A program made the position numbers and the translations under genes. The notes under the pieces are model-generated. The model did no database searches. It saw only the letters and a list, made by a program, of their open reading frames with translations, and had not been told where the DNA came from. Shown here piece by piece: positions 17,782 to 26,699 of a DNA stretch of 64,000 nucleotides. Position 1 is the stretch's first letter. Each line of letters opens with the position of its first letter. The DNA comes from Prevotella sp. (GTDB lineage: Bacteria; Bacteroidota; Bacteroidia; Bacteroidales; Bacteroidaceae): the NCBI GenBank assembly GCA_024695815.1, contig JAILHK010000008.1:1-64000 (forward strand), written 5' to 3'.

Positions 17782-20625
17782 TTAGAAGTTGAGATTGATA
17801 CCTGTAAAGAAGCAACGCTGCAAAGGTGAGGAAGTGAAAGAGACTTCCGGATCGACCAGTTTGCAGGCCGAGAAGGTCAGGGCGTTCTGAGCATTGAAGA
17901 ATACTTTCACGCCAACACCACCAAGATGCTTCTGACAGAGCGACTTGGGCAGATGGTAGGCTATCTGCATGTTCTTCAGACGGATGAAGTTGCCTTTGTG
18001 CATCCACAACGAAGAACCGTAATATCCACCGTAGTTATAAGTGTTGCCTCCTGCCGATAGTCTTGGATAGGTTGCCGTAGAGGCCGTTTCGGGCGTCCAA
18101 CGACCAAGAATGTTCTGATAAGCCTGACCATAGGTGTTGCCAATGCTTTGGAATCCCTCGACAAGGGTGCGGTCGTCCACATAGAGGTCACGATTATAGA
18201 CACCCTGCCAAAGCATAGAGAATTCAAATCCATGGAAGCTGAGACCGAGGTCGAGACCGAAGTACTGCAGGGGCTTGTCGCCGCCAATGACCGTACGGTC
18301 GTACTCGTCAATAATCTCATCACCGTTCAGGTCGGCATACTTCACATCACCTGGTTGTACTTCCACACCTTGCATCACAGGATAGCCGGCTGCAATATCC
18401 TCGGCACTGAGGAAGCCCAGGGCTTTCAGTCCATAGACAACGCCGAGCGGACGACCTGTCTGACGAAGATAGTTGAAGGGCTGTTCCTGCTCATCCATGA
18501 AAAGCAACTTGGTGTACTCTATGCTCCAGTTGGGGGCTATATAGTAAGACACGGGACCCACATGGTCTTGCCAGCTGAGACTGATATCGATGCCCTGACG
18601 GCGCGACTTGCCAATGTTTTCCGTGGGATAGGTGGCACCAATCAACTCGATGCTCTTACCACGGGTCTGCAACAAGTCAACGTACTTGTCATTATAGTAC
18701 TCGGCTGTTGCTGTCAGACGACCATTCAACATGGTGGCATCAATGCCGATGTTCAGCTTGCGGGCCTTCTCATAGGTGATGAATGGATTGGCCATGGGCA
18801 TCGTCTCGCTGGTGAAGATGCCTCCCGAGGTGCCCATGGACGTGCCCTGGGGATAGGTTGCCGTAGCATTCTGCGAGAAACGCTGACGGTACTGATAGTA
18901 ACCGGAATTGTCGATGCCATTACCCGTATGACCATAGGTGGCACGCAACTTCAGTTCCTGGAGCCAATCGGATGTTGACTGCATGAAGTTCTCACGACTA
19001 ACCATCCATGCACCACCGAGGGCGAAGAATTGTCCCCAACGGTTGTCTGGCGCATAACGGTTAAAGTAGCTTTGCGTCATGGCTGCCTCCAGGAAGTAGC
19101 GACGGTCGTAGTCATAGCGCACACTTTCCATAATGTCTGAAGGAATCATGGGCAAATCGTACTGAACCACCTCATGACGTGTGTCGCCCATAGCACCTAA
19201 AGAGAGGTGATGCAGACCGAACTGACGGGTATAGTCCACCGACAGGCGTCCATAGAGATTCTGATAGGTTGACACAGCCGTGAAATTATTACTCTGCGAA
19301 ACAGAATTACCATAGCGCAGATAGGTGGGCACGCCATCAACGATAGAATATTGATAAACGGGATTTTGTTTCGTACGAACAATGGCCGTACGTGTCTGAT
19401 GCGTCACATGACCTGTAAAGGTGGCCGACAAGCCCTTTACAAGTTTATTAAAATCATATTTCAAAGACAACGTGGCCATGATGTCGCGCATGTTGTCGTT
19501 GATATAACCCGACTCCCATGCCTGTGATGCCAGGTTGTTTGTAAAGGCAATCGTGCCGCCCCAAGAGCCATCTGGATTATGAACGGGATAGGCATTATTC
19601 GGCGTACGCCAAATGTTCAGCAGCAGGTCGCTATAGCCTGACCCCGAACCGCCGGGCTGATTGCCCTCGATGATACGTCCGATGGCAGTCATTGAAGCCG
19701 TAAAATCTTCGGTGATGTTGATATTGACCTTCGACGAGATCATGTATCTGTTGATATCGAAGTTCGTGTTGTAGCCGTTGTCGTTGTTTGTCTTGAAGAG
19801 ACCATCCTCGCCGGTATAGCCTAACGAGACAAAGAACTGTGCCACCTTGCCACCACCCGTGACGTTCAGGTTGTACGACTGAGAAAGGGCGTTCTTGTTC
19901 ATCAACTCATCATACCAGTTGACATCGGGATGAGTGAATGGCGAAGTCTGATTGCGATAGGCGTCACGATCTTGAGCATTATAAATAGGCGTACGACCAT
20001 CGTTCTGCAGTGCTTCGTTCAGCAAGTAGGCATACTGGCTAGAGGACAGTGGCTTTTGATTGAACGTATTGCCATGAATGCCCCACTTGGCGGTGAAGCC
20101 GAAGTGAAGACGATCGCTGGTTGGCATCTTTGTGGTGATAACTAGCGCACCGCGCGAGCTTTTCATGCCAAGGAACATCGATGAAAGGGCGTCGCGCTTC
20201 AGTGTGACGCTTTCAATGGCCTCAGGATCGAGCGACACCATGTCGCGCTCGATACCATCGACAATGATAACAGGTGCCAGTCCACGACTGGAAAGTGTGA
20301 AGCGGGTATTGTCGCCATAGGGAAGCTGACCATAGGAAGCTGGGCGATAGCCAATCAGGTCGGCAGAAGTGTTAACCGAGATACGAGGCAGGTCGCTGCC
20401 GCGATACTGGCCAATATTAAAGCCTGCGATGCGTCCCTGTAACGACGTCAATATATCTGTAGAGAGATATTTCTCCATGTCTTTACCACTCACAGACGGA
20501 GCCGATGCCGAAGCAAATTCAGCCGTCGTAGAATCTTCTCGCTGGCTGACGGGCTTACCAAAACCCTGCGTGCTAACAGCAGCGAGAGCGAGGAGTGCGA
20601 ATGTTGTTCGAGATATTGCTTTCAT
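17782..20625 (-). CDS. SusC-like TonB-dependent transporter lacking the carboxypeptidase-like domain
   Basis: The 947-residue protein has a signal peptide (about 1-23) followed directly by a plug-like region: VSGKDMEKYLSTDILTSLQG, VIIVDGIERDM and MKSSRGALVITTK. A barrel follows, with HPDVNWYDELM and NMQIAYHLPKSL, ending in an aromatic residue (NLNF). Unlike the other SusC here, no beta-sandwich domain precedes the plug. It lies between the DUF4961 gene upstream (21 bp) and a SusD gene downstream (15 bp). It probably imports glycan fragments; the lack of the N-domain may alter its interaction with TonB or partners. Confidence 0.92.
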   Translation of the reverse strand: MKAISRTTFALLALAAVSTQGFGKPVSQREDSTTAEFASASAPSVSGKDMEKYLSTDILTSLQGRIAGFNIGQYRGSDLPRISVNTSADLIGYRPASYGQLPYGDNTRFTLSSRGLAPVIIVDGIERDMVSLDPEAIESVTLKRDALSSMFLGMKSSRGALVITTKMPTSDRLHFGFTAKWGIHGNTFNQKPLSSSQYAYLLNEALQNDGRTPIYNAQDRDAYRNQTSPFTHPDVNWYDELMNKNALSQSYNLNVTGGGKVAQFFVSLGYTGEDGLFKTNNDNGYNTNFDINRYMISSKVNINITEDFTASMTAIGRIIEGNQPGGSGSGYSDLLLNIWRTPNNAYPVHNPDGSWGGTIAFTNNLASQAWESGYINDNMRDIMATLSLKYDFNKLVKGLSATFTGHVTHQTRTAIVRTKQNPVYQYSIVDGVPTYLRYGNSVSQSNNFTAVSTYQNLYGRLSVDYTRQFGLHHLSLGAMGDTRHEVVQYDLPMIPSDIMESVRYDYDRRYFLEAAMTQSYFNRYAPDNRWGQFFALGGAWMVSRENFMQSTSDWLQELKLRATYGHTGNGIDNSGYYQYRQRFSQNATATYPQGTSMGTSGGIFTSETMPMANPFITYEKARKLNIGIDATMLNGRLTATAEYYNDKYVDLLQTRGKSIELIGATYPTENIGKSRRQGIDISLSWQDHVGPVSYYIAPNWSIEYTKLLFMDEQEQPFNYLRQTGRPLGVVYGLKALGFLSAEDIAAGYPVMQGVEVQPGDVKYADLNGDEIIDEYDRTVIGGDKPLQYFGLDLGLSFHGFEFSMLWQGVYNRDLYVDDRTLVEGFQSIGNTYGQAYQNILGRWTPETASTATYPRLSAGGNTYNYGGYYGSSLWMHKGNFIRLKNMQIAYHLPKSLCQKHLGGVGVKVFFNAQNALTFSACKLVDPEVSFTSSPLQRCFFTGINLNF

Positions 20626-20645
20626 TGCTTAATAGTTGTTGGTGA

Positions 20646-21725
20646 TTATTCACATTCAAGCTTTAGGTTAAATGGTTGGTTGTCACTGGCTGCCGATCCC
20701 AATTGCACCAGGTCGTCGGTTGACTGATTGACAATTCGCGTGCCATCGGCACTCACGAAATAGTAGTCTATGTAGTCTATCAACTCGTCTGTTGGCACAT
20801 TGAAGAAGCCAGAAGGCCAAATGGTCAGGTTGAATGTGCGGTTTTGATTGTTCGTTCTGTACATCTGCGTCTGGGGACCAATCGCAGGAGCGTTATACTC
20901 ACGTCCATCTATGGTCACAGCCTTTCCCTGCAGATAGATCTCGTCTGTCTGGGCCAAAGGATTGCTCGTCACCGAGGGGTCAACGTCTGCCAAGTAGCTG
21001 ATGGTGATATAGTCGTCTTGCAAAGCCGTCAATGGTGAAACGCGATTAAAATGACGATTACAGAAATCGATGGTCATTCCCTTACCGCCAACCACCTCAA
21101 AACATTCATTGGCAAAAATCACCTTCTTATGTTCTGTGCCATTGCTGAAGCCATCGTCTGTATGGTTCACAAAGAAGCCCAACTTGCATTTCAGGTTACG
21201 TTTGCCGACATGCGTACGGACAAGTATCTGATAGGTAGGGTCCTGGTTGTTGCGGATGTTCCAGGTCTTATCCGTCTGGAAAACCACCCATTCCATATCA
21301 TCAAGCACATTAGGACCTACACCATACTCAGACAGCAAGCACTGCGTCCATGTGCGTCCTTCGCCATTCTTTGGCAACTGCGATTCAGGAATGACAGACA
21401 TGGGGAGCTGTTCGTTACGGTCGTCCGACAAATCACATTTGTAAGTCACCACACCCTGATGGGCCAAGTCCCAATCCTTTGGAACCAGCATGGCAAAGAC
21501 AAACTTCGTGGTACAGCCATCATTGTCTGTTGTACGACACTGGATATTGCCGTCCAGGGTGAAAGTCACATCCGACTGTGCCTTGGCGTAAAAAACCTCA
21601 CGCCCACTCTCGTCTTTCTGGGCTATCTGGTAGCGGTCGATAAACACGCAGTCGGCAGCCGATAGTGCCACGGCCATGGCCAGCACCATCACATAGGTTA
21701 TATGTTTTAAAAACTCCTTTTTCAT
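20646..21725 (-). CDS. DUF4961-like secreted glycan-locus protein
   Basis: The 359-residue protein has an N-terminal hydrophobic segment (about 8-24) ending in AADC, possibly a lipobox. The body is beta-rich, with VFAMLVPKDWDLA, ECFEVVGGKGMTIDFCNRH and a C-terminal YFVSADGT strand. I recognise the pattern as DUF4961, found in SusCD loci together with DUF5004. Such proteins probably are surface glycan-binding partners of SusD; no enzyme motif is visible. It is 10 bp downstream of the DUF5004 gene. Confidence 0.65.
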   Translation of the reverse strand: MKKEFLKHITYVMVLAMAVALSAADCVFIDRYQIAQKDESGREVFYAKAQSDVTFTLDGNIQCRTTDNDGCTTKFVFAMLVPKDWDLAHQGVVTYKCDLSDDRNEQLPMSVIPESQLPKNGEGRTWTQCLLSEYGVGPNVLDDMEWVVFQTDKTWNIRNNQDPTYQILVRTHVGKRNLKCKLGFFVNHTDDGFSNGTEHKKVIFANECFEVVGGKGMTIDFCNRHFNRVSPLTALQDDYITISYLADVDPSVTSNPLAQTDEIYLQGKAVTIDGREYNAPAIGPQTQMYRTNNQNRTFNLTIWPSGFFNVPTDELIDYIDYYFVSADGTRIVNQSTDDLVQLGSAASDNQPFNLKLECE

Positions 21726-21735
21726 ATACTACGGG

Positions 21736-22185
21736 TTATTTTTTTCTTTCCAAAACATACGTATAAACATTGCTTGCGCAACCTGGCGAGAGCGTAATAA
21801 ACAATGTACGCTGACCATTCACAACAGGAAAGTTGAAGTTGACGTTAACACTATTGGCTGCCCCATCCTCAAGAAACGAAAGTTGGAAAGGATAGAGAGG
21901 ATCGTCTGTTGTCCAAGTGCCGTCTTTCTCAACAACAAAAGGCAAATAGTTTTCTATGTGATAACGACCATCGTTTGTGATGTGTAGTTCAAACTTGCTG
22001 AAGTCCATGTCGGAAGTAATATCAATGTCGTTACGTGTCACGTTCTTCAGCTTCCACACGCCACTGACATTCTTTACGGCCTCTGTCACACCGTAAGGCG
22101 AAGAATCGTCTGTGAACTGCGAGCAACCCGTCAGCAACAAAGCCATCAGGAGTGCGCCACCAGTTTTCTTTATTATATTATTCAT
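21736..22185 (-). CDS. DUF5004-like small lipoprotein
   Basis: The 149-residue protein has a lipobox (LTGC at 21) and a lipocalin-like beta pattern: VSGVWKLKNVTRNDIDIT, then FELHITNDGRYHIEN, and a C-terminal TYVLERKK strand. This matches DUF5004 proteins, which accompany SusCD systems and DUF4961. It lies between the SusD and DUF4961 genes with short gaps (29 and 10 bp). Likely an outer-membrane accessory of the transporter; function unproven. Confidence 0.6.
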   Translation of the reverse strand: MNNIIKKTGGALLMALLLTGCSQFTDDSSPYGVTEAVKNVSGVWKLKNVTRNDIDITSDMDFSKFELHITNDGRYHIENYLPFVVEKDGTWTTDDPLYPFQLSFLEDGAANSVNVNFNFPVVNGQRTLFITLSPGCASNVYTYVLERKK

Positions 22186-22214
22186 AAGGGAAAAGTTCTA
22201 GTGTGTTAATAATA

Positions 22215-24068
22215 CTATTCATAATAAGGATTCTGAATCAGTGCTGGCGTTTTCACAATCTCTGCATAGGGAATGGGCCAGAAGTACATGGCCTTTCGGA
22301 ACACATGAGAACGCACCACAAATTCGCGAGGCACATAGGTCACCTTGTTGTCATCGCCTACCACACGCGAGATCTCAAGTCCGTGCATCGGCTGGTTCTC
22401 GGTCTTCTCTGCTATCATCCAACGACGCACATCATAGAAACGGAATCCTTCGAAGGCCAGTTCTATACGGCGCTCCAGTTGAATGGCTTCGCGCATCTCC
22501 TGTTGTGTCATTCCAGCTTTCAAACCATACATGCCATCGGCTCCGGGCTCTATGCCTGCACGACGACGTATCAGTTTCAGTGCCTCAAGAGGACCATAGG
22601 TGTTGCCATCAGAGAGTGTCTCCTGGAAATCAGGTCCCTTCCACTCGTTGGCAGCCTCAGCATAGCTCAGCAATACCTCTGCAAAACGAATGAGCGGACG
22701 TGATTGAGGTGGCTCTACCCACCAGTTGCCCGATGCAGCACGTGGCAACATCTTACGCGTATAAAGTCCTGTCGGCGTACCAGAATAGATGGCATCCTGC
22801 GTAGAGTTCTCGCCCTGATAGGTATAAACCGAGTAGGCATAATTCTGCTGGTTGCATATCTTACTGCCATTATAGACTATAGAGATATCGAAACGCGGAT
22901 CGCGATTCTGGGCAGGCTGAAGCGGGTTGTAGGTATAAGAGCTCTGGTCGATAGGCTTACCATCAATCATGGGGAAGCATTTGGCCAGGTCGTAATAGGC
23001 ATAGCCTGCACCACCATTACCCCCACATGACGGTGGGTCTAACAGTTGACAAGTATGAATGTTCAGAGGCATCTTCCTCATCAGAATAATCTCTTGATAG
23101 GAAGCATACGGATAACTGAACGAGCCACGGCTGGTTTCGTCGGTGGTCACATTTACAAACTCTGCTGGTGACTGAACAGCATAAAAGCCCCAGCCTGGTT
23201 CAGGACCATCGTCAGGGAACTTATGACGCGTATGACATTCAAACAACCGATAGTCGCCCTGCATCTGCATGCAGCGCTTCGCAGCCTCATAGGCACGCTG
23301 CCAGCGCTGAGGGTCTGCATTCTCATAACCCAACAATAGCTTGGTATCTTCTGTTCCAAAACCACTTCCATTATGCAACGGACTGGCAGCATCGAGTGTC
23401 ACTCGCATGATAAGAGCCAAACAAGCTGCCTGACTGATACGTCCGTTACTACGTCCAGAGTTGCGCGGACGCAACACTTTCTCGGCCAGAACGGCATTAC
23501 ACTCATCTACGATATAGTTCACGCACGTCTCGTAAGTCTGTCGGGTGGCATCTATCTCGTCGTTGGCTCCATATATCTTATCATATACGATAGGCACACC
23601 ACCATAGTGACGCAACAGCATGTAATAATACCATGCACGCAGGAACCGAGCCTCAGCCTTATACTGCTTGAGTGTGGCAGCAGCGATAGGAGCACGGTCG
23701 GCAAACTGCATGAACTTATTACAACGACGGATATTGGTGTAACAGCGACTCCACACATCGTCTGTTACAATGACAGGGTTAATGGTGCCCATGGCAAATG
23801 CCACACCTGTCGTGATACGAGACGAAGCTCGTGGCTCTGCCTCGTCAGTGGCACATTGCAGGCCACCCTCACCAAAACGGTCCAGTTCAGAATCAAAACC
23901 TATGTCGGCATAGATTTCCGTCAGAAATCCCGTCGCATAGGCACTGTCAGCAAAGACGCTTTCCTCATTAAGGTCGGTTGTTGCCGTCTGATCGAGGAAA
24001 CTGTCGTTACACGAGACTATGCCAAGCATACCCAGCAATAGTACAAAAAGATTTCCTTTTGCTTTCAT
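22215..24068 (-). CDS. SusD/RagB-like outer membrane glycan-binding lipoprotein
   Basis: The start at 24068 (MKAKGNLFVLLLG) is preferred over an ATG 9 bp upstream because it begins the signal peptide. The lipobox is VSC followed by NDSFLDQ. SusD hallmarks include EARFLRAWYYYMLLRHYGGVP, VLLSYAEAANEW and RRIELAFEGFRFYDVRRW, ending with YFWPIPYAEI. It precedes DUF5004 and DUF4961, but the expected SusC gene immediately upstream is absent; a GH78-like gene is there instead, separated by a 93-bp gap without an obvious promoter. Confidence 0.94.
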   Translation of the reverse strand: MKAKGNLFVLLLGMLGIVSCNDSFLDQTATTDLNEESVFADSAYATGFLTEIYADIGFDSELDRFGEGGLQCATDEAEPRASSRITTGVAFAMGTINPVIVTDDVWSRCYTNIRRCNKFMQFADRAPIAAATLKQYKAEARFLRAWYYYMLLRHYGGVPIVYDKIYGANDEIDATRQTYETCVNYIVDECNAVLAEKVLRPRNSGRSNGRISQAACLALIMRVTLDAASPLHNGSGFGTEDTKLLLGYENADPQRWQRAYEAAKRCMQMQGDYRLFECHTRHKFPDDGPEPGWGFYAVQSPAEFVNVTTDETSRGSFSYPYASYQEIILMRKMPLNIHTCQLLDPPSCGGNGGAGYAYYDLAKCFPMIDGKPIDQSSYTYNPLQPAQNRDPRFDISIVYNGSKICNQQNYAYSVYTYQGENSTQDAIYSGTPTGLYTRKMLPRAASGNWWVEPPQSRPLIRFAEVLLSYAEAANEWKGPDFQETLSDGNTYGPLEALKLIRRRAGIEPGADGMYGLKAGMTQQEMREAIQLERRIELAFEGFRFYDVRRWMIAEKTENQPMHGLEISRVVGDDNKVTYVPREFVVRSHVFRKAMYFWPIPYAEIVKTPALIQNPYYE

Positions 24069-24161
24069 TACGTACATTTATAGTTAAGTTATTTGGTTAT
24101 GATCTTTATAAGATGATATCTACATCACGATTAAGTTGCTGCCAACCACTAGGTCACCACG

Positions 24162-26699
24162 TTAATACTTGTTAAAACGCCATACTCCGCTGCCAATAGT
24201 ACGCTTCTTGTCTCCCCATATCACATCGGCCGTAACGCCGACGGGCAACTCCACGCGCAGTGTTTTCTTTTTCCATCTTACCGAGACATCACCATATGGT
24301 GTGGGCACTCTTGCCTGAACCCAACTGACACCTTCTGTCTGCTGCGGTCGAATGGTGATGTGGCGATAGCCTGGCTGCTGCGTGTCTATGGTGATGCCTG
24401 CCAAGGCCTGATAGAACCAAGTGCCTATACCGTTATAGCAGTTATGCACCCTGCTTCGTTCACCATTCCAATATTCCCAGGTAGTGGTGGCACCGTTGTT
24501 AATCATATGCAGATAACCCGGATAATCCGGTTGTCTGAGAATGGTGGCCATGAGGTCTGACTGCTGGTTGCGAACAGCCCACTCAGTGAAAACAGGTACA
24601 CCGAAAAGACCAGCAGCAATATGTGCGTTGTATTTCTGATAAGAGTCTGCAATAAGCTGACTTTTCACCTTGTCATAGAGTGAGTCAGGAACAATGCCAG
24701 CCAACATAGCATAGCACATGTCGAGAGGAGTGCCGTTGGCATAGGTATGTGTTTCTGCATGGTAGAAAGAGTCGTGAATACGCTTGTTCAGACGCTCACG
24801 CTTAGCAGCAAAAAGACGGGCTTCGTCAGGCTTATTCAGCCATCGTGCCATCTCTGCCATATTACCAAGACAGTCACTGATAAAGCAATTGTTGGCATGA
24901 ATCACAGATTCTCCACCCACATCAACACCATCTGGTGCCAACCAGTCACCAAGAAACCACACACGGTTCTGGGTGTCTGGCCAAGGCTGCAACAGTCCGT
25001 CAACCATATACTTCTCGACATACGACATCCATCGCTTCATCAAGGGGTAGTAGCGTTCTACAAATCGTATGTCGCCATAGTTCAGATAAGAGCGCCAAGG
25101 AGCCTTCACCATGAAGCCACACCAGTAGGGACCGCCGCCACCGCCACCAGCTGGTGCCACATGCGGCAAAGAACCGTCCTCGTCCATCACGTCTTCCCAT
25201 GCCGAGAGCCAGTTCATGTAGGTTGGCGCCACGTTATACATCGTCTGCAAGGTCATGGTCGAGGAATTGCCGTCGCCACCATAGCCCATGCGCTCCAAAT
25301 GCGGACAGTCCACCATATAGCCCGACATGGTGAGGCACTGCATCGTGTAGTGAATCATGTTGTGAACGGCATTAAGGCGCTGGTCAGAACAAGCAAACGC
25401 CGACACCTCGCAGCCCTCTTTCGGTAAAGCACTAATCTGCAGTGCCTCTATGCGCTTCACCTGCTGCGTACTGACCTTCACATAGCGGAAGGCATGAAGA
25501 TGAAACTTATTCTCGAAATGCTCTGTCTGCGTGCTGCCCGATGCAACATACACATCGCCATTATCACTATTCGCCTGCTTGGTGAAGGAAGCGCCTCGGG
25601 GGATGTAGTCGGTATAGTCAATCTGTACCTCTTCCTTGTGCTTCAGATGTTCAAAATCCACCGTGAGCCATCCCGTTATCACACGTCCGAAGTCTATCAG
25701 AAGAGAGCCGTCAGCCAGACGACTGATGGTCTTAGGCAGCAGTCTGTCGGTTATCTCATTACCCTCGAAGAGTTGTGGTGTGGCGCGCATGTTTCCCACA
25801 TTGAATTCCGTTGCCTGGCTCCACGTGTCAACAACATTAGCATCATAACGCTCCCCGCCAAACTGCAGAGGAAACCAACTGCCAGTATAGCTATAGGGCG
25901 ATGCCGTTGCCTGCCAAGAGCCATTGGTCTGCAGCAACGTCTGCCAGTGGTCATTCATTAGCTGCGACACCTCAGCCTTGACCAGCGGACCTTCGTATGA
26001 CGTATGGAAAGTGATGGCCCTGTTCCACCCTTGTCCTATCCACAGCATCATCTCGTTGTTGCCTTTATGCAGATAAGGCGTGATATCGTAGGTCACCACC
26101 AGCGAGTGCCTGTCCAATTGAGACATGGCCGGCTGAAGAACCTGACGACCTACCCGCTGACCGTTCACATAAAGCTCATGGTAACCTAAAGAGTTGACAT
26201 AGGCAAAAACAGGTTTTTCCACATCGTTAACGACAAAAGCGCTTCTTACCTTACACGTAGGCGCTATCTGTTGACCCGACGCAGCTGTGACATATTGTCC
26301 TTTCATGCCATCAAGAGCACCAACAGCAAAACGTGCTATACGGCTCCAAGAAGAGCAACGCCCTTTCTCATCCCATGTGCGTACACGCCAGTAGCAGAGC
26401 TGTCGCGGCTGTAAGACTGGTCCCCCATAGGCCACCATCACCTGGTTGTCCGATTCCATACGACCACTTTCCCACAAGAGAAGTTGCCCTTTACTCAGAG
26501 CAAAGCTATCCTTTGCCACCTCTATTTCATAGGCTGTCTGTCGCTGTCCTCGGTGTGTCAGTGTGTTTTGCCAGCTGAAGTGCGGCGTTGTAGTGTCGAT
26601 GCCGAGAGGATCTTTCAATCCTTCGCAGCGCAGTTCTATGACGTCGGCAGCAGCAACCTGTGTCATAAAGACTGCAAATAATAATAGATAGTTTTTCAT
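24162..26699 (-). CDS. GH78 family alpha-L-rhamnosidase-like enzyme
   Basis: The 845-residue protein has a signal peptide (about 1-18), an N-terminal LRCEGLKDPLGID with FSWQ typical of GH78, beta domains (ELYVNGQRVG and VTYDITPYLHKGNN), then an (alpha/alpha)6 barrel. The catalytic segment near residue 468 reads DCPHLERMGYGGD: the Asp, Glu and distal Asp match rhamnosidase acid residues, but the Arg normally after the His is Leu here. A C-terminal beta domain with VRWKKKTLRVELP follows. Its start overlaps the preceding GH2 stop by 4 bp. Removal of rhamnose or a related sugar from the target is plausible but unproven. Confidence 0.78.
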   Translation of the reverse strand: MKNYLLLFAVFMTQVAAADVIELRCEGLKDPLGIDTTTPHFSWQNTLTHRGQRQTAYEIEVAKDSFALSKGQLLLWESGRMESDNQVMVAYGGPVLQPRQLCYWRVRTWDEKGRCSSWSRIARFAVGALDGMKGQYVTAASGQQIAPTCKVRSAFVVNDVEKPVFAYVNSLGYHELYVNGQRVGRQVLQPAMSQLDRHSLVVTYDITPYLHKGNNEMMLWIGQGWNRAITFHTSYEGPLVKAEVSQLMNDHWQTLLQTNGSWQATASPYSYTGSWFPLQFGGERYDANVVDTWSQATEFNVGNMRATPQLFEGNEITDRLLPKTISRLADGSLLIDFGRVITGWLTVDFEHLKHKEEVQIDYTDYIPRGASFTKQANSDNGDVYVASGSTQTEHFENKFHLHAFRYVKVSTQQVKRIEALQISALPKEGCEVSAFACSDQRLNAVHNMIHYTMQCLTMSGYMVDCPHLERMGYGGDGNSSTMTLQTMYNVAPTYMNWLSAWEDVMDEDGSLPHVAPAGGGGGGPYWCGFMVKAPWRSYLNYGDIRFVERYYPLMKRWMSYVEKYMVDGLLQPWPDTQNRVWFLGDWLAPDGVDVGGESVIHANNCFISDCLGNMAEMARWLNKPDEARLFAAKRERLNKRIHDSFYHAETHTYANGTPLDMCYAMLAGIVPDSLYDKVKSQLIADSYQKYNAHIAAGLFGVPVFTEWAVRNQQSDLMATILRQPDYPGYLHMINNGATTTWEYWNGERSRVHNCYNGIGTWFYQALAGITIDTQQPGYRHITIRPQQTEGVSWVQARVPTPYGDVSVRWKKKTLRVELPVGVTADVIWGDKKRTIGSGVWRFNKY

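Noticed and set aside
24069..24161. Promoter in the gap before the first SusD gene
   Set aside because: No TAnnTTTG element was found on the minus strand in this 93-bp gap.
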